Source of the DNA: Geosiphon pyriformis
Lineage: Eukaryota > Glomeromycota > Glomeromycetes > Archaeosporales > Geosiphonaceae
DNA length: 64,000 nt
Reading direction: 5' to 3'
Assembly (NCBI GenBank): GCA_016748015.1
Contig: JAAOMT010000690.1
Location: 266,220 to 330,219 of the forward strand
Shown here in pieces: positions 13,307 through 26,173 of this stretch (position 1 is the stretch's first letter; each line of letters begins with the position of its first letter). The position numbers and the translations under genes are program-made. The notes beneath the pieces were generated by a model. That model had not been told where the DNA came from. It searched no databases and was given only the letters and a program-made list of their open reading frames with translations.

Positions 13307-14516
13307 ATGAATCAATACTTTTTTACATTATTTGTATCCCTTTTAGCTTGTGCCTCGTTGACAGATGGCTTTCCTGGTTTAAGAAAAAAATTTAATAAGC
13401 TGGTAGTATTCGGGGATATATTTTCAGGTGAGTGTGAAAATGAAAAAAGTCTTATCGTAGTAAATAAATTGAGTCAAGACTCTATTGTTCTAGATAATGG
13501 AAATGCCAATAAGTTGGCAGGACCTAATCAACTTACCGAAGATTACTACCAAGGCCGTTATTCAAATGGTCTAGTGTGGCCAGAATATCTTGCTAGTTTT
13601 TTAAACGCGGAGATTAACGACTTTGCGTATTATGGGGCATCTACAGAGTATGTTATAAGAAAGAGATTGATAAAAGTTTTTAACAAATTTTTTAAACTTG
13701 GCTTTTATTAAACCAAAGCAATGAAGTGTTTCAAGGTTATTAGATAAATTTAAAATTCTAAATTTTTCATTTGAATTCAAAGAATCTTATACCTGATGAC
13801 AATTTCTATCCATCTATTTGGATAGGCTTTCTCGAAGTGAACGGAACGAAAGTCGAGGTTCCAGGCCTCAAGCAACAAGCCAAATTATATAAAGATACAC
13901 TGAAATCTGGGACTGATTCAAACAAAACCTTAGTAGTTGTGAGTATTTTTCCTTTGCTATCTCACAGATGAATATTAAACCATATCGGAAAAAGTTATCA
14001 TGAAAATCTATAATTTTTCCTTTCTTATAGATATGGGGCGGATCAGATTATAAATACTCTAACTTCATGGCAGCACCTGAGGATGTTGTAAAGAGACTTT
14101 CTAAAATCTGGGTTAGCTTATACGAAATCGGAGTCCGAAATATCCTTGTACCAAGTCTTCCGGATTTCTCCCTCTTTCCTGTCGCCGAATTGTTTTATAA
14201 GGATTTAAAACAAGTTTTGTTTGAAATTTATCTCAGACACAATGAAGCCCTGAAAAATTCCGTCACCAATTTTACGGCGAAATATCCTGATGCCATAATC
14301 TACACAGCTGATTTCAATAAATACCAGACGAACACAACGGGCTTAGAGCAGTATGCTGGTATCACAAATACAAAAGATGCTTGTTTTAATAATTTTATAG
14401 ACAAATCGGCGAAACCTTGTTCTAATCCTGAAGATTACTTTTTTTGGGATCCCATTGGTTTAACTACAAAAGCCCACCTCGGTCTCGCCTTTGTTTTTCT
14501 CAAAGCTTTAACATAA
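13307..14516 (+). CDS. Secreted GDSL/SGNH esterase-like protein lacking catalytic Ser and His
   Basis: Exons 13307-13427, 13494-13647, 13719-13735 (17 nt), 13826-13938 and 14031-14516 give 296 residues, closing in frame with the same phases as its paralogues. Residues 1-21 form a signal peptide. Fungal SGNH enzymes hydrolyse ester bonds with the serine of GDS (block I) and the Asp/His of DxxH (block V). Here block I is FGDIFSDNGN, so the nucleophile at position 38 is Ile. Block V is WDPIGLTTKAH, so the histidine position (278) is Gly. Block III is GGSDY instead of G.ND. The protein is therefore very probably not an active esterase, although the frame has no stop or frameshift. It could be a secreted binding protein or a gene on its way to loss. 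The donor after the microexon is gttatt. Its close inverted paralogue (43632-44837) keeps the serine and histidine. Confidence 0.88.
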
Positions 14517-17500
14517 TAGAAATAATTAATTACTATGTTTACCCTTCTAATTTATATGGGGGAGCCTAGTCATTAGGAATTTTTTATAATTTTTTAACAA
14601 AGCTATACATGTATAAAGAAATTTATTCATCTAATAGCTAAGATTTTTCATAATGAAATTTAATTTCAATATAGAATGCTGACATATTAAAATTAAATCT
14701 TACAAACTGAAAACCATTTAATCTTTAAAAATAAAATAAGATTGCTAAATTCTATAAAAAAAGGGTTAGGTATTTATTTTGATCATTTCTAAACTTTTTA
14801 GTCTCCTTTGCTACAAAATTGTAAACCCAATTTTAAAAAGTATGTTTCACAAAATAGTTTCTAATTTAATAAAGTCACCTCGGTTCAAAAACCAAGATTA
14901 TTCATTTTATAAAAGCTTTTGATATTTTGATATTTTTTTATGTGTTATATTAAAAGTTATTCCTAAATTTCGTTCGACTGAATGTATCACGACTTGAAGT
15001 CTGTAAACATGATTTGACATTGGGTGATTTAAAAAGAAATGAGATTTCTTGGAAATTATCGGGATTACTAAATATATATTTGAATTAAATTTAGAGGATG
15101 ATATAATCGAATTGTGGTATGATCAAATAAAAAAATGGTTCATTTATGAAGGGAATTATTAGATGATGAAAATGCTTTTAAGCTAGCAGAACTAATAATT
15201 TTGCCTAGTTTGCAATCCTCCTATACATTTGAAGTTTTTAGATGCAGAGCTTAAGCTTTTTAGAAATATACGCGGGAATTTCCTTATTAGATGAATCTTA
15301 GAGCACAGAAAAGCCCAACCGATTGCAACAGCTTCTTTTTGAAAATCCAGCTGTTTAGAATAAGCTAACTGCCCCCGGAATACTTGGTATTCAGACATTG
15401 AGAATTTTAAATTAAAATGTTTGGTCATTAAATTTGTTAATCTTATTATTTGCTAAACTAGTCTCAGTATCATCTATAACGAATTCAAGGAAACAAAGAG
15501 CTCGTCATAGTTTTCAGGGTCAGCTGAAAAATATTTAAGCAAAAATATTTGACAGTTATAAAAAAGAGCTTTTAATGAATTCAAAACCTTTAGATCTTGG
15601 ATCTAAAAGATATTTTAATTAGAAAAAGAAATCAAAAATTTCCATTGAAAACTTTGAATATAATGAATGTAAATGTATTTTCCTCTGTTCAAGTAACTAC
15701 TTGAAACCATGAATGGTCACGTGTTTTCTAAAAATGTAATCATGTGCACATAACCCTATGATTTTCACAAAACCATTTGGCAAGCTTGTAATAACAGTTA
15801 TTTACTGAACAACAGATTCTCTTGTATATAGTATAACATGTTGTAATCTATAGTAGATATATAAAAAGAAAACAAAATTTTTATGATACAATTATTAAAA
15901 CATCCATGTATTTAATTATTATAAATGGATCTATAACGCTTGCATATATTTGCATTTTTATAAATGGTATTGTATTTACTTTGAAGCTTTCCATTTAAAA
16001 ATGGAATGGAAAGGTGACAAATAAACATCATATTGGTTGCCATTAATTGCAATTATAAACATTATACTCGTCACAACCTATTAAAATGACATTTTAGTCA
16101 TATAAATGGCTAATCGAATAAATACAGCCAATATTATTTTTGTGCTATTCAATAGCTATTTTACTAGAATTATAACCAATTAAAAAATTGAAATTTATGC
16201 TACTTTTTGCATAATAAATGGTTTCAATATACACAAATAAAATTCTCCAAATGATCTATTATAAAATGGCTATCATATTCAAGTTTTATTAAAGAAAATT
16301 CAAAAGCTTTCATTTGAAATAAAAATATATAATTCTAGAAAATATATTTCAATGTTTTACGTGTATATCAATGTTTTGAGCGTAAATTAATTTTTTTTAA
16401 ACCTTATTATAAAAGAAAATAATATTTATATGTTTTAAGTAATTTATACACACCCTTATTTTATATATTCTAAAATGTTTTAAAAACCTCTTTAAATTTT
16501 GAATTATTATTAAATTGATGATTTTATGTGTTTTTTGCGTAGTTTTATTGAATACTTTTGTTTTTGACTGCAATAATGTATCAGTTGTATTTTTATTATA
16601 CAGTTTTAAACTATTATTTGAGGATTTATTATTCTTGTAATGTTAAATAAAAGTTTTGTTTTTATAAGGGTTACTTTGATTACTTTGATTTTTTTGAAAA
16701 GGAATATGTTTTTATAATTGACAATCAAATGTCAGCTATTATATTATGTCACATATTTTGTAATAAAAAGTAAATTTTTTGCAAGTTTTTCAACTTGTCA
16801 TTGTTAGTACTGAGATTTAAATCAAAAACTCTAAATTGTATCATATTCTTTAAAAATTTATTCTACAAGTTTTGATCCAAAATGAATTAACTAATTTTTT
16901 TGAACAATTCCCATTTTTTTCAACTTTTTACATGTATTTGTTTTAGAAAAATTGTAAAATGTTTTGAAAGTTTTTTTGCTAATGATTTGAATTTAACCTG
17001 AACATAGGCCAATTTGGTCTTTGCTTAAATCGTTGCTGTTGGTTGTTATTTTTAAGCATATTATGCACATTTATAAAAATAGAGTTATTTGTTATTGAAA
17101 ATCTTGATGAAAACAAGATGATCTATGTCGTAATGTTTTAACAATGACATTATATGTTTTTTTGATTTTGTTCACATTTCTATAGACTAAATTCTGGATT
17201 ATTGTTGAAAAAAAGCCTGAAATAAATAAGTATAGTATTATTTCTATATGTATGTTAATTATAGAGTTAAATAAACAAATATATTATAATTGTAATTAAC
17301 TAACACAAAAAGTTTTGTTTTTTTTTAAATGTTTGAAGATACTGTAATGGTTTATTAATTTTAAATTCTTTTGAAAAAATACTTCTTTATCTTATTAATT
17401 TCTGATGTTGTATTATAGGAGTGATTATGTGACTATCTCTCAATTTTTTATAGATTACATTAGTTAAAAAGGAATATTCATAACTTGTGTAAAATTAATA

Positions 17501-18017
17501 TTTATTCAAATATCTGTTAAAACATTTTAGCAAGACTATTGTATGTCAAAGCTAAATTAAATTTTTTTATAAACTCTGAATTTATAAATTTTGCTTGAAA
17601 AAATCTTAATTTCAAATATTTTGCCACGTTCATCTTTTATTTTTCTGAAAGAAAAATTTAGGAAAACCAACTATTTTGTTTTATATAAAATTAATAATGA
17701 TGAGAAAAGCTTATTCATTTTCGTAATAGTTTTTGCAAAATCCATTTTATATTACATTTTCAAAAACTCTTGGATTATTAAACTTTCAAACCGGTTGATA
17801 CCATTTTAAGGTAGGTTCATAAATGGTTAGTGATCTTACTTCTATAGAAAAAGGTTAAAGATGAGCTCAGACATTCGAAAAATTTTAACGATAACTGAAA
17901 AAAGTTCTAATAAAACCTAACAGGTTTATATGATATTAAATCTAAAAAAATCACAGCCAGTTTATTTATATTCAAAAAATTTTAAAAATATAATACTAAT
18001 TAACATAAATAGATTTT
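14517..18017. other. Intergenic, no gene recognised
   Basis: The first 1.1 kb belongs to the inverted duplication. From about 15.8 to 17.6 kb the DNA is extremely AT-rich. An ATAAATGG-like octamer recurs loosely at about 15923, 15960, 16100 and 16212, with a weaker copy at 16260. No frame looks like a gene. Confidence 0.6.
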
Positions 18018-19285
18018 CTACTTGAAAGGGCTCAACAATTTTAGTTTATCCGCGAACACTTGAGCAAGCCGAAAATGAATCTTGGTGGTTAGATGTTGGG
18101 CATCCCAATAAAAATATTGTTGTGGATTCTCACATTCCGTTGGTGGATCAGAATATCGATCGGCACAGGCGTCCGTCGTGTTGAAAATACCAAACGTTTG
18201 CGCCCGATCTGATAGGTCAGTCATAATCTGATTAGTGTCTAAGAATTGAAGATTGATATCTGAATGGTTTTCTATGAATTTATCTATCGCGTCTCCGAGA
18301 AGGTTGCTATGTTTCACGTAGATTTCGAAAAAATTTCCCTTTTGTTGAGCAAACTGTTTCACTATTGGCAATTTGGAGGTATCTGGAAGACTTGGGATTA
18401 AAAAGTTTCGAACACCAATTTGATATAGTCTTTCCCAGGATTCAGCAATATGTGGTATAACATCAGATGGTGAGGCAGCGAAATTTGAAAATACGTAATC
18501 ACCGCCCACGTGCCATACCTATCATAAAGAATTGTTATAGCATAAAGATTTTTTAATAGTTGTGGAAAAGAGTTGGATCTTGAATGAAATTGTACGCTTA
18601 CCGCTACCAGAATTTTGCTAAAATCAGTATTTTGGTTCAAGGTATTCTGCCATAAATCTATTTGCTCTATAACTCCAGGAACAGGAATACTTTTCGAATT
18701 TTCGATCTTTACAATTCCTAAATGATTTATGAAAAAAATAAGTTAATAATTAAAGCTTTTTTTTTTATATTAAATAACGATTACCTTGAATAACGTTACT
18801 ACTATAATTTTAAAAAACGTTTTTTTTGCGCAGTTTAAGTAAAAATTTTAGTATAACAGAGAGGGTGATGCAAGATTAAATTCGCAAGTTATTTTCAAAT
18901 AGTAAAACTTACTCCGATGTTGCAACACCATAAGCAAAATCTGAAAGTGTTGCACCAATAATTGTAGCTAAATATTCTGGCCACACAGGACCATTACAAT
19001 ATCGACCTTGATCATAGAAGTTTGGTACATTTTTACCACCCGTCAATCTTCCCGTATTGCCGTTATCTAAAAGCAGTTTTGGATATGCTATGTGAGAATG
19101 ATATCCTTTCTCTATCTTCGTTAATTTAGTAAGAAAGATTTTTTTAGAATACCTGAATATGAATCACCAAAAACTACCAATACATTATAATTTGGCCTTA
19201 CTGGTGCTGTCGTTGTGAGTGGATAAATCAAAAACAAAGATAAAAGAAATGAAATTAACACTTTGAGTTGAGGGTTGAAATTCAT
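18018..19285 (-). CDS. Secreted GDSL/SGNH-family lipase/esterase
   Basis: Exons in transcription order are 19285-19153, 19066-18913, 18801-18785 (17 nt), 18717-18602 and 18518-18018, coding for 306 residues with every junction in frame. An N-terminal hydrophobic segment (about residues 8-27) is a signal peptide. Block I FGDSYSDNGN places the nucleophile Ser at 42. [14 protein letters not shown] and the FAYGVATSDSNVIQG block follow. Block V is WDAQHLTTKIH, with Asp279 and His282. In block III the usual G.ND reads GGDY, so the oxyanion Asn is not evident. It should act outside the cell on carbohydrate or lipid esters; the substrate cannot be told. It is more distant from the genes at 13.3 and 43.6 kb than those are from each other. 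Confidence 0.9.
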
Positions 19286-22200
19286 TTTTTATGTATTTGG
19301 TTCAATTTTTTAGATTCAAAGAATTAGAAAGTTCAAGTTGAGAAAATAATTGCTTGGTTTTAAATATGCATATTTATTAAAATTTGGCCAATTCATGTGG
19401 ATGATTAAACTCCTTCCATATATTGAACAAATCCTTTCATTCTCGATTTGAAAATGCATATAAAATACCTGGATTTTATCGAGAAACTCCTAAACCTTGA
19501 GTTAATTATCAATTAAGTCAACGCGCAGGCCACTTTTGTTTTCCCTTTTTAATCAAAGTTCATAAACAAAAGACTGTACTTGATCTAAATACAGTAGATT
19601 GACAATATATAAATGTCTTTCGTTGATGATTCATCCAAAAATTTGTACTTAAAAATGTCATTTGCCTTCTTTTGAAATAGAAATGCCTGGAAATTGATAT
19701 GATTGTTTGTTTTCTAACTTCCAAGATTTAATTCACTTGCATCACCTATTTGTTAATCTTGGATAATATCCAAATTTTTCATTACTCCTAGACTTAACTG
19801 TCATTACGAAACCGATCGGCTGCAATATTCGGCTAGCATGGTTCCTATATTTAGCTAAAGTCTGTTTCATTGTTTTTAATTGTAAATAAAAAAATTCTCA
19901 TAGAAACATTGCTCTCTGTTTAGAGAAAATATTTATGAAGATTTTTACCCTCTTGGGTTATACCAAAAGCTATCTGTTATCAGAAGAGTAAGAACTACAT
20001 TCTATTTCATCTATTAAATTTTTTCTATTATCAAGATCAGCGGCAGCATAAATTGAATTCCGCAGGATTGTATATTCCCAATTTTACAAGTTATTTCATA
20101 TTAGGATTTTTTTATGGATAAAAATAGAGTCTTTGGATTTTTGAATTTTTTCTTTACTAAAATTAAACTTTTTCTTTCTCAACGTTTTTTAGCCTTTGTT
20201 TCTATTTATGCTGAAAATATTTCTTTTAAAGTTTAGAATTGATCAAGCAATATTATTTACATAAAGAAATGATCTATATTGGTATATGAAAGTGATCAAA
20301 ATGATTCAGAACAAGGAAGAGAAAACTCAGTCAGATTAATAAGCTCTTTAAAAATTATTCGGAAAGAAAAATTCTCAATTAAAATTTGTAAAGTAGCCTT
20401 CTTTTCAAAAATTTTCTATTTCATTTCAAGTTTAAAATAAAAATTTTTTAGAAAATTTGAAATAGGCAAAAATATGTTCTATTACAACTCTAATTTTTAT
20501 CCAAGCTCCTAAGCTTGCGATTAAAGGTTTGGTTTGAACATTAATATATATTTATAAAGTGTGTACAAAAAAATTAAACGGTATTCGTGAAGCCGAGTTG
20601 TTTAACTAAAAGGGTGTTTTTTGTTGGAGATTATTGTTATTAATATGACGCCTGTACGAGTTACTGTGAAATGAATGTCATGAATAGACCTGAAAAAACA
20701 TAAACTTAATTGTGCAGATGTTATAGGAAATATGAATGGCTGGGACAGGCACCGGTTTTGTAAAAGATAACCCAAATAATACAGAATTCGGGGTTTCACT
20801 CTTTATAATCGCCAGATCTGAAACTAAATACAATGTATTTAAGAAAAAAATTTCTTTTTCTTTTTATTAAGAAAATCTCTTTTTCACTAACCACTACTAA
20901 TATCTTAAAACTCTAATTTATACAAAAAGATCAGGGGTAAAAATTTTTAATTGTTTTATTGATACAACATAATCCTCAATCAATTCATAGTTATCTCAAT
21001 GCCAGGATTTTGTTTGACCATTTTTAGCAAGATATTCCTTCATAGCCCTGAGGTCACACCGCCGCTTCAATTTAAATAACCCAATTAAGGTAGATTCAGG
21101 AATATTCTCTCACTTCTCTTGTCATATATTGGTAATAATTGATCACTATTTTTAGACATGTGTCATTTCACATTGTTCTTTGACAACATTAGTTTAAAAA
21201 TTTAGACACTTGGGCCATGCTTAAAATTGTTATCTTGTTTGTGGGCGCAAAAAATTTTGCATAAAACTTACTTACTATTTATTATCTAAGAAAAGTAAAA
21301 CAAAACCTGCCTTATTTAAAAAACTTTTATTTGGTTTTTTGTCAAAAGCATAAATAGTATATAATTATATTAAAAATATTCAATTTTATTTTAAAAACAG
21401 TTTAATTTTAATTATTTTAGTTTCGATGAATTTATTTTACATGTTTTTATTTATGTTCATTAGTAAAAATTATTGTTATTAATAGAAAGTTTCTATTATA
21501 ATAATTAATATTAGATAAAATTTTTATAATTGTTCTATAAATACTTCTTATTCCCATTTTTGAAAACTTTTGTTGTGAAAATCTCTATAAATATATTGTG
21601 ATGAAAAATATTGTTTTTTATTAGAGTTTGAAAATTTTAGAATAAAAAAAAAACATGAAGATTTTAACAACTTTACTATTATATTACAAACATTTTTATT
21701 ATTATTTAAGTTAAATTGGTTAAATCATAAGTATTTATGTGAATGTCCACATTTTTTTTAAAAGTGATTTTCTCAATATTTTAACTTCTTATAAAATCTA
21801 AGGAAATTTAAAATACTAAATTTAGCATTTAATAGCTTGAAATTTTAAAAGAATTAGGCTTTATAGAAGTGATTTTTCATGAAAGAAATAATGGTAAAAT
21901 TTAAAAAAATGATTTATCATAATTTTTTGAACACAAAATCTTGCTTTTTTATATCATAAAATTCTATGTAAAGTTTTAACATCTTTAAACTTCAAAATTT
22001 AATAAATTACTTTTAAATGTCAATGTTTCATTTAATTAAACCTGAAAACAATTATTATAATAAATTATATAGTTTCTTAAAGGCCCAAAAAACATTGTCG
22101 TTTAGAATCCGCAGATCGAAGCATTGGTAGATAAATAAAACAGTTAATTCTTTCTTTAAAAAACGTGTAAAAAACCTAAAAATTTTGTTATTTCAATTTT

Positions 22201-23293
22201 ATATAATAAAAAGACTATTACTGGTTGTTGCATTTGTTCTTACTTATTTAATACATCATTGGCTATAATAAATTTCTACTCTTTTTTTGCAAAGCGTTTA
22301 AAATAGATGGAAAAGGTTAAAATTGAAATTAATGATTAAGATATTTTGCCAGAAAATAATCTTTAAATGGGAAAAAATTCTTTATATTTGTAAGTTTAAA
22401 TATAAAGCAAGGTTTTGGATGAAATCAAAAAAAGTTCTTTAAAATAATTATTATGTCAAATATTGTATTAAGTTTTCTTATCTTGATATTTTCTTTTTAA
22501 AATGCAATGTTTAGTTAAATTTCATTTTCTTGGGTGACCTATTCTCCGAATTCATGAAAATTTTTCCATTTTTGTTTTTCCATTTTTGTTTACTACTCTA
22601 ATGTGATCCCATCTGATTTTACACACGTTATATGATAAACATGATTTCTCTTTCTATATGTCTGTTGGTATTCCGGTAATCAGCATTTGGAAAAACTTCC
22701 ATTGGTGATCTCGTTCATTGAAAAAATTATAAAAAGCGAAGAAGCACATATTTGGGGATTGCCCAGAAATTGTGGGGAGAGATTTTCAAAGGGGTAAAGA
22801 GTCTGATCATCAGAAAATAGCATGTATAATCACACTAAATGTGCCTCATTTTTTAAAAGATTATTATGTAAAGCTTTTTTTCCATTCTTAAATCTTTCCA
22901 GATGAAACCTGAAATGGTCAAACAATATGCCGAGTTCCTATTAATAAAAATATTAGGACATTGCTTCATAAAACCTTTTTTGTGTATTTATCAATTTGAA
23001 AAGTAATAAACTTTTATATGCATCAATTATAATTATATAGTTTTATTCTTTTCTAATAAAAACACAAATCTATAAATTTTCTCTATTTTCATGACCAATG
23101 AAATAACATTTTTTTAGGTTTATGTCTCTTTTAATAGGTTCTAAATCTTCAAAAAAAGCCTATGTCTGGTTAGCCAAAAATGAATTCTTCAAGGTTAAAA
23201 TTAGTAATTTATTATATTTAAAAATCTATAATAAGAAATTTTATAATTATTCTACATAATTAAGAAAATTAATTATTATAATGGCACAATTCT
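19286..23293. other. Intergenic with possible mobile-element debris
   Basis: No intact gene. Around 20557 there is a GTGTGTACAAAAAAATTAAA stretch of the kind found at Tc1-like ends. Between about 20600 and 21100 both strands show short protein-like frames with stops, which may be old transposon DNA, but I could not identify a family. 21.3-22.5 kb is very AT-rich and blank. Confidence 0.4.
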
Positions 23294-24585
23294 TCAACAA
23301 TTTTTTTCAACGAATAGCCCGAGCCCTTCCGCAAGTCTATAGTGAATTTTCCCAGTTGGATGAATACTATCCCAAAAATAAAAATTTTGCGGGTTTTCAC
23401 AAATTTTTGTTTGGGTTACACATGCATCAAAAAGATTTGTAATTTTATCTGATTTGGCACGAGATTTCCGATATCTAATTATGAAAGTTTCAGGTTCAAA
23501 GAAATAAACAATAGCATCGGTATACTGTGCTTTGAATTTCTGAATCTCAGTTTTCAGTGCTTCAGTATGTTCGACCAAGTCTTGTTTAGCTTTCATGAAG
23601 AAATTAGTGGGTGATGATTTGTATTCAGGCAAAATTGATAAGTCTGCTAGGCTAGGTACTAGGAAATTTTTGAAACCTCGATTGTATAGTTTTGGCCAGA
23701 GTGACGCTAAACGGGTCACAATTTTTGTGGGACTGACTGTGAAGTTTGAGTCCCTGTAGTCATTTCCGGCTCCCCAAGTCTAAGATGGGTAAATAATTTT
23801 TTGTAGTAAAGAGTAATTATTATAAGTGATTAAAATTTGAAAAGTTTTCCAGCATCATTTAATCTTGTTATGGTACTTACTGTGACTAAAGTTTTGGTGA
23901 TATCAAGCTGTTGAGGAAGGTTCGTTGCCAGAAAACTGTCAATTTGTTGAGCAATCCCTGGAATCACAAGACCTTTAGGAGTATAACCTGTTTTCAAATT
24001 TACAAATAAAATTCATTGATTAATCGATGAATTAAGATATGAATAAAGACAATGATTTTATAGAACTCACCTAAAGTGAAATTAACGTCATTACTAAAAA
24101 TTTTGAAAAACGAAATTGTAATTAAAAATTAATGAAAAGAATATATGACAATAAAAAATTTTAATTTTTTCACTTTGAAATAACATACTCAATAACTGCT
24201 CCACCAAAGGCAAGATCTATTAAGGATGCATTCCATCTTTGAGATAAATATTCAGGCCAAACCGGACCATTTGAGAATCTGCCCTTGTAATAAAAAGGTG
24301 GTGGATAGGTTTTGTTTGTTAAGTTAAGTAGATTTCCATTATCTGAGGGTAGATTCAGGATAAATGAAATTTGTTACTTTTTTATTATTATTATTATTAT
24401 TAAAGAATGCTGTGAGTACATTAATAGAATTAAGTTTTTCGATTCTTTTTACCCGATAATGAATCACCGAATACAACCAACGTGTCATATTTAATTTTTG
24501 ATTTGAAATGAATCGCATATGCAAAAGACGCAAAAAGTTCCAATACGAAAAAAATTGTCAAGCTTGACATTAAAAATTCCTTCAT
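23294..24585 (-). CDS. Secreted GDSL/SGNH-family lipase/esterase, best-preserved active site
   Basis: Exons 24585-24453, 24342-24189, 24093-24071 (23 nt), 23987-23881 and 23779-23294 give 300 residues, all in frame. Residues 1-24 form a signal peptide ending near AYA. Block I is FGDSLSDNGN (Ser42). [13 protein letters not shown] and AFGGAVIDND follow. Block III is WGAGNDY with the canonical Asn, and block V is [11 protein letters not shown] (Asp276, His279). Of the four family members in the window this one alone keeps every expected catalytic residue, so it is the best candidate for a working secreted esterase. Its microexon is 6 nt longer than in the paralogues, which adds two codons without shifting the frame. 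Intron 1 carries an ATT microsatellite (24382-24402). Confidence 0.92.
24382..24402. repeat. ATT microsatellite inside intron 1 of the GDSL gene
   Basis: Seven tandem ATT units lie between the donor of exon 1 and the acceptor of exon 2 of the minus-strand GDSL gene. It is a simple repeat with no coding effect. Confidence 0.9.
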
Positions 24586-25912
24586 TATTTACTTTCTTTT
24601 CAAAATTTGAAAGATATCCAGAAAGTTATACGCTAAACTTGGAATGTGTCTACGAGATGAAAAATTGATTCGAATGAAAAAAAAAATAATATTGTCCAGA
24701 AGATTTATTAAGGTTCAAATATGCGTCAATTTTATGTTTTGTTTTTATATTGTGACTTATCATCCAAAAAAAAACTTTTGAAACTTTGAATAGTCAATTA
24801 AATAAGATTTTTTTCTTCTTTTCGACAATATGTTTATCAAAAATATTCCTCGGCTTTTGCTAAGATTAGAATCAAATTCACTTAAGGTTCCAGGTATCAC
24901 CACTTAAAAGAAGTATTTTTAAATAAATAGTTGAATTCTAACGGAATATTCAATGAAAAATTCTTAAAGAGTTACAATTTATGAAGGGATTTGTTTAATT
25001 TAATATTTATATATTTCGGATTCTAATTTACATAATTTTAAAATTGTAATCACAATTACTAAAATTTAATAATAATTATCCCCACACAGGATATCCATCA
25101 CCTTTGTATATCTCTAATTTTTGATGATAAATGTCTTTTTTGAGAAATTACAAAATATATCTTAATATGTTGATAAGGAGATTTTAACCGAACGAGACGG
25201 GAAAATTTTAAAACATTCACTCCTAAACTAAACTAAACTAAACTAAACTATAGATGTAATAACTATTTGAAGGCAAAATAAAGTGAAGTGAATGGAAAGA
25301 TTTTTGATAAAATAGTTTTTAGTAAAGCTGATTTAAAACAAAGAATGAAATGATTTAATGTACAAAGTTAATATGTTACCACAATTTTCGATGATTTATA
25401 TTTTGCTCTCTATTGACAAAATATCGGTGTTGATTGATTATACCGGACCTTTTGTCTGGAGAAATATTATTACTAAATAGTCTAAAATATTAGATGACTG
25501 ATCTATTTTAAAGTTTTTTTTTGTATTTAAAATCGCTTAATTTGAATTTTCGATCCTGTTTTCTTTTTCATTTACTCGAACGCATGTTGACACATGAATC
25601 CTCCGAAACAAAATATAACCCTATCAAATGTGATCGATTTGATTCACGCGTGAATGGAACCTTTACCAGATCAGATATTTATTTATTTTTAATCAAAAAA
25701 ACGGAAAATCTTTCGATTTTATTATATAAACAAAACCGGATTAAATTCCAATAAAAAATTAATTTTGATTTATCAATGCAATAGAAAAGAAAATATATTG
25801 AAAAGTACCAATTTTTTGTGGATAATAAGGATGATAATGAAGCTGTTAACTTTATTTAGCTATAGTGAGGCTCAAATTATGATTAACGTCATAATTTCTT
25901 GTTTGATTATAA
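24586..25912. other. Intergenic, no gene recognised
   Basis: AT-rich spacer containing a TAAAC pentanucleotide repeat (25224-25251, about five units). Short frames around 25520-25950 have no recognisable features. Confidence 0.55.
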
Positions 25913-26173
25913 ATGCCACCAAATGGACTGGTATTATTTTTTTTAATTAAATTAATTCTTCAGAAAATAGGAAACAATGCAAGTTTTAAGAAGTTTGGTA
26001 AATGGTTTGGTCAAAAACTTGATGATAAAACGTTGATTTTATTAGGGCTAAATTGGGGCTGTAAATTTAATCAAGTTTCAACAATTTGTAAGAGATTTCC
26101 AAATAAATCACAATTGGTTCATTTATCACAAGGGCAAGTGACTTTAATGCTTTATATATGGAGCGTGCTGTAA
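25913..26173 (+). CDS. Unassigned open frame, doubtful
   Basis: An 86-codon frame from ATG 25913. The part after about residue 18 has a plausible, basic protein composition (KKFGKWFGQKLDDKT, ICKRFPNKSQLVHLSQG). A good acceptor (ttcttcag) precedes it at about 25963, so it might be an exon instead of a complete gene. I do not recognise a family. Its last codons overlap the left inverted repeat of the GC-rich island (26161-26170). It may be chance. Confidence 0.2.
   Translation: MPPNGLVLFFLIKLILQKIGNNASFKKFGKWFGQKLDDKTLILLGLNWGCKFNQVSTICKRFPNKSQLVHLSQGQVTLMLYIWSVL

Larger units (their letters stand above)
11600..15650 (+). repeat. Arm A of a ~4 kb inverted segmental duplication
   Basis: This arm carries the first GDSL gene with about 1.7 kb upstream and 1.1 kb downstream. 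Its reverse complement can be followed block by block through about 42440-46860. Matches include coding exons, intron positions, the promoter region and noncoding flanks, such as the GAATACCAAGTATT block near 15380 and the AGCTCTTTGTTTCCTTGAATTC block near 15480. Many substitutions and small indels separate the copies, so the duplication is not very recent. The boundaries are read by eye and are approximate. Confidence 0.88.

Noticed and set aside
13177-13395. 72-codon plus-strand frame upstream of and overlapping the first GDSL gene, with a similar frame on the minus strand at 44746-45093
   Set aside because: The two frames resemble each other only because the DNA is duplicated. They run across the promoter and then out of frame into exon 1 of the GDSL genes.
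20602-20799. 65-codon minus-strand frame
   Set aside because: No family features, and neighbouring frames on both strands show stops. It was kept only as possible mobile-element debris in the intergenic entry.
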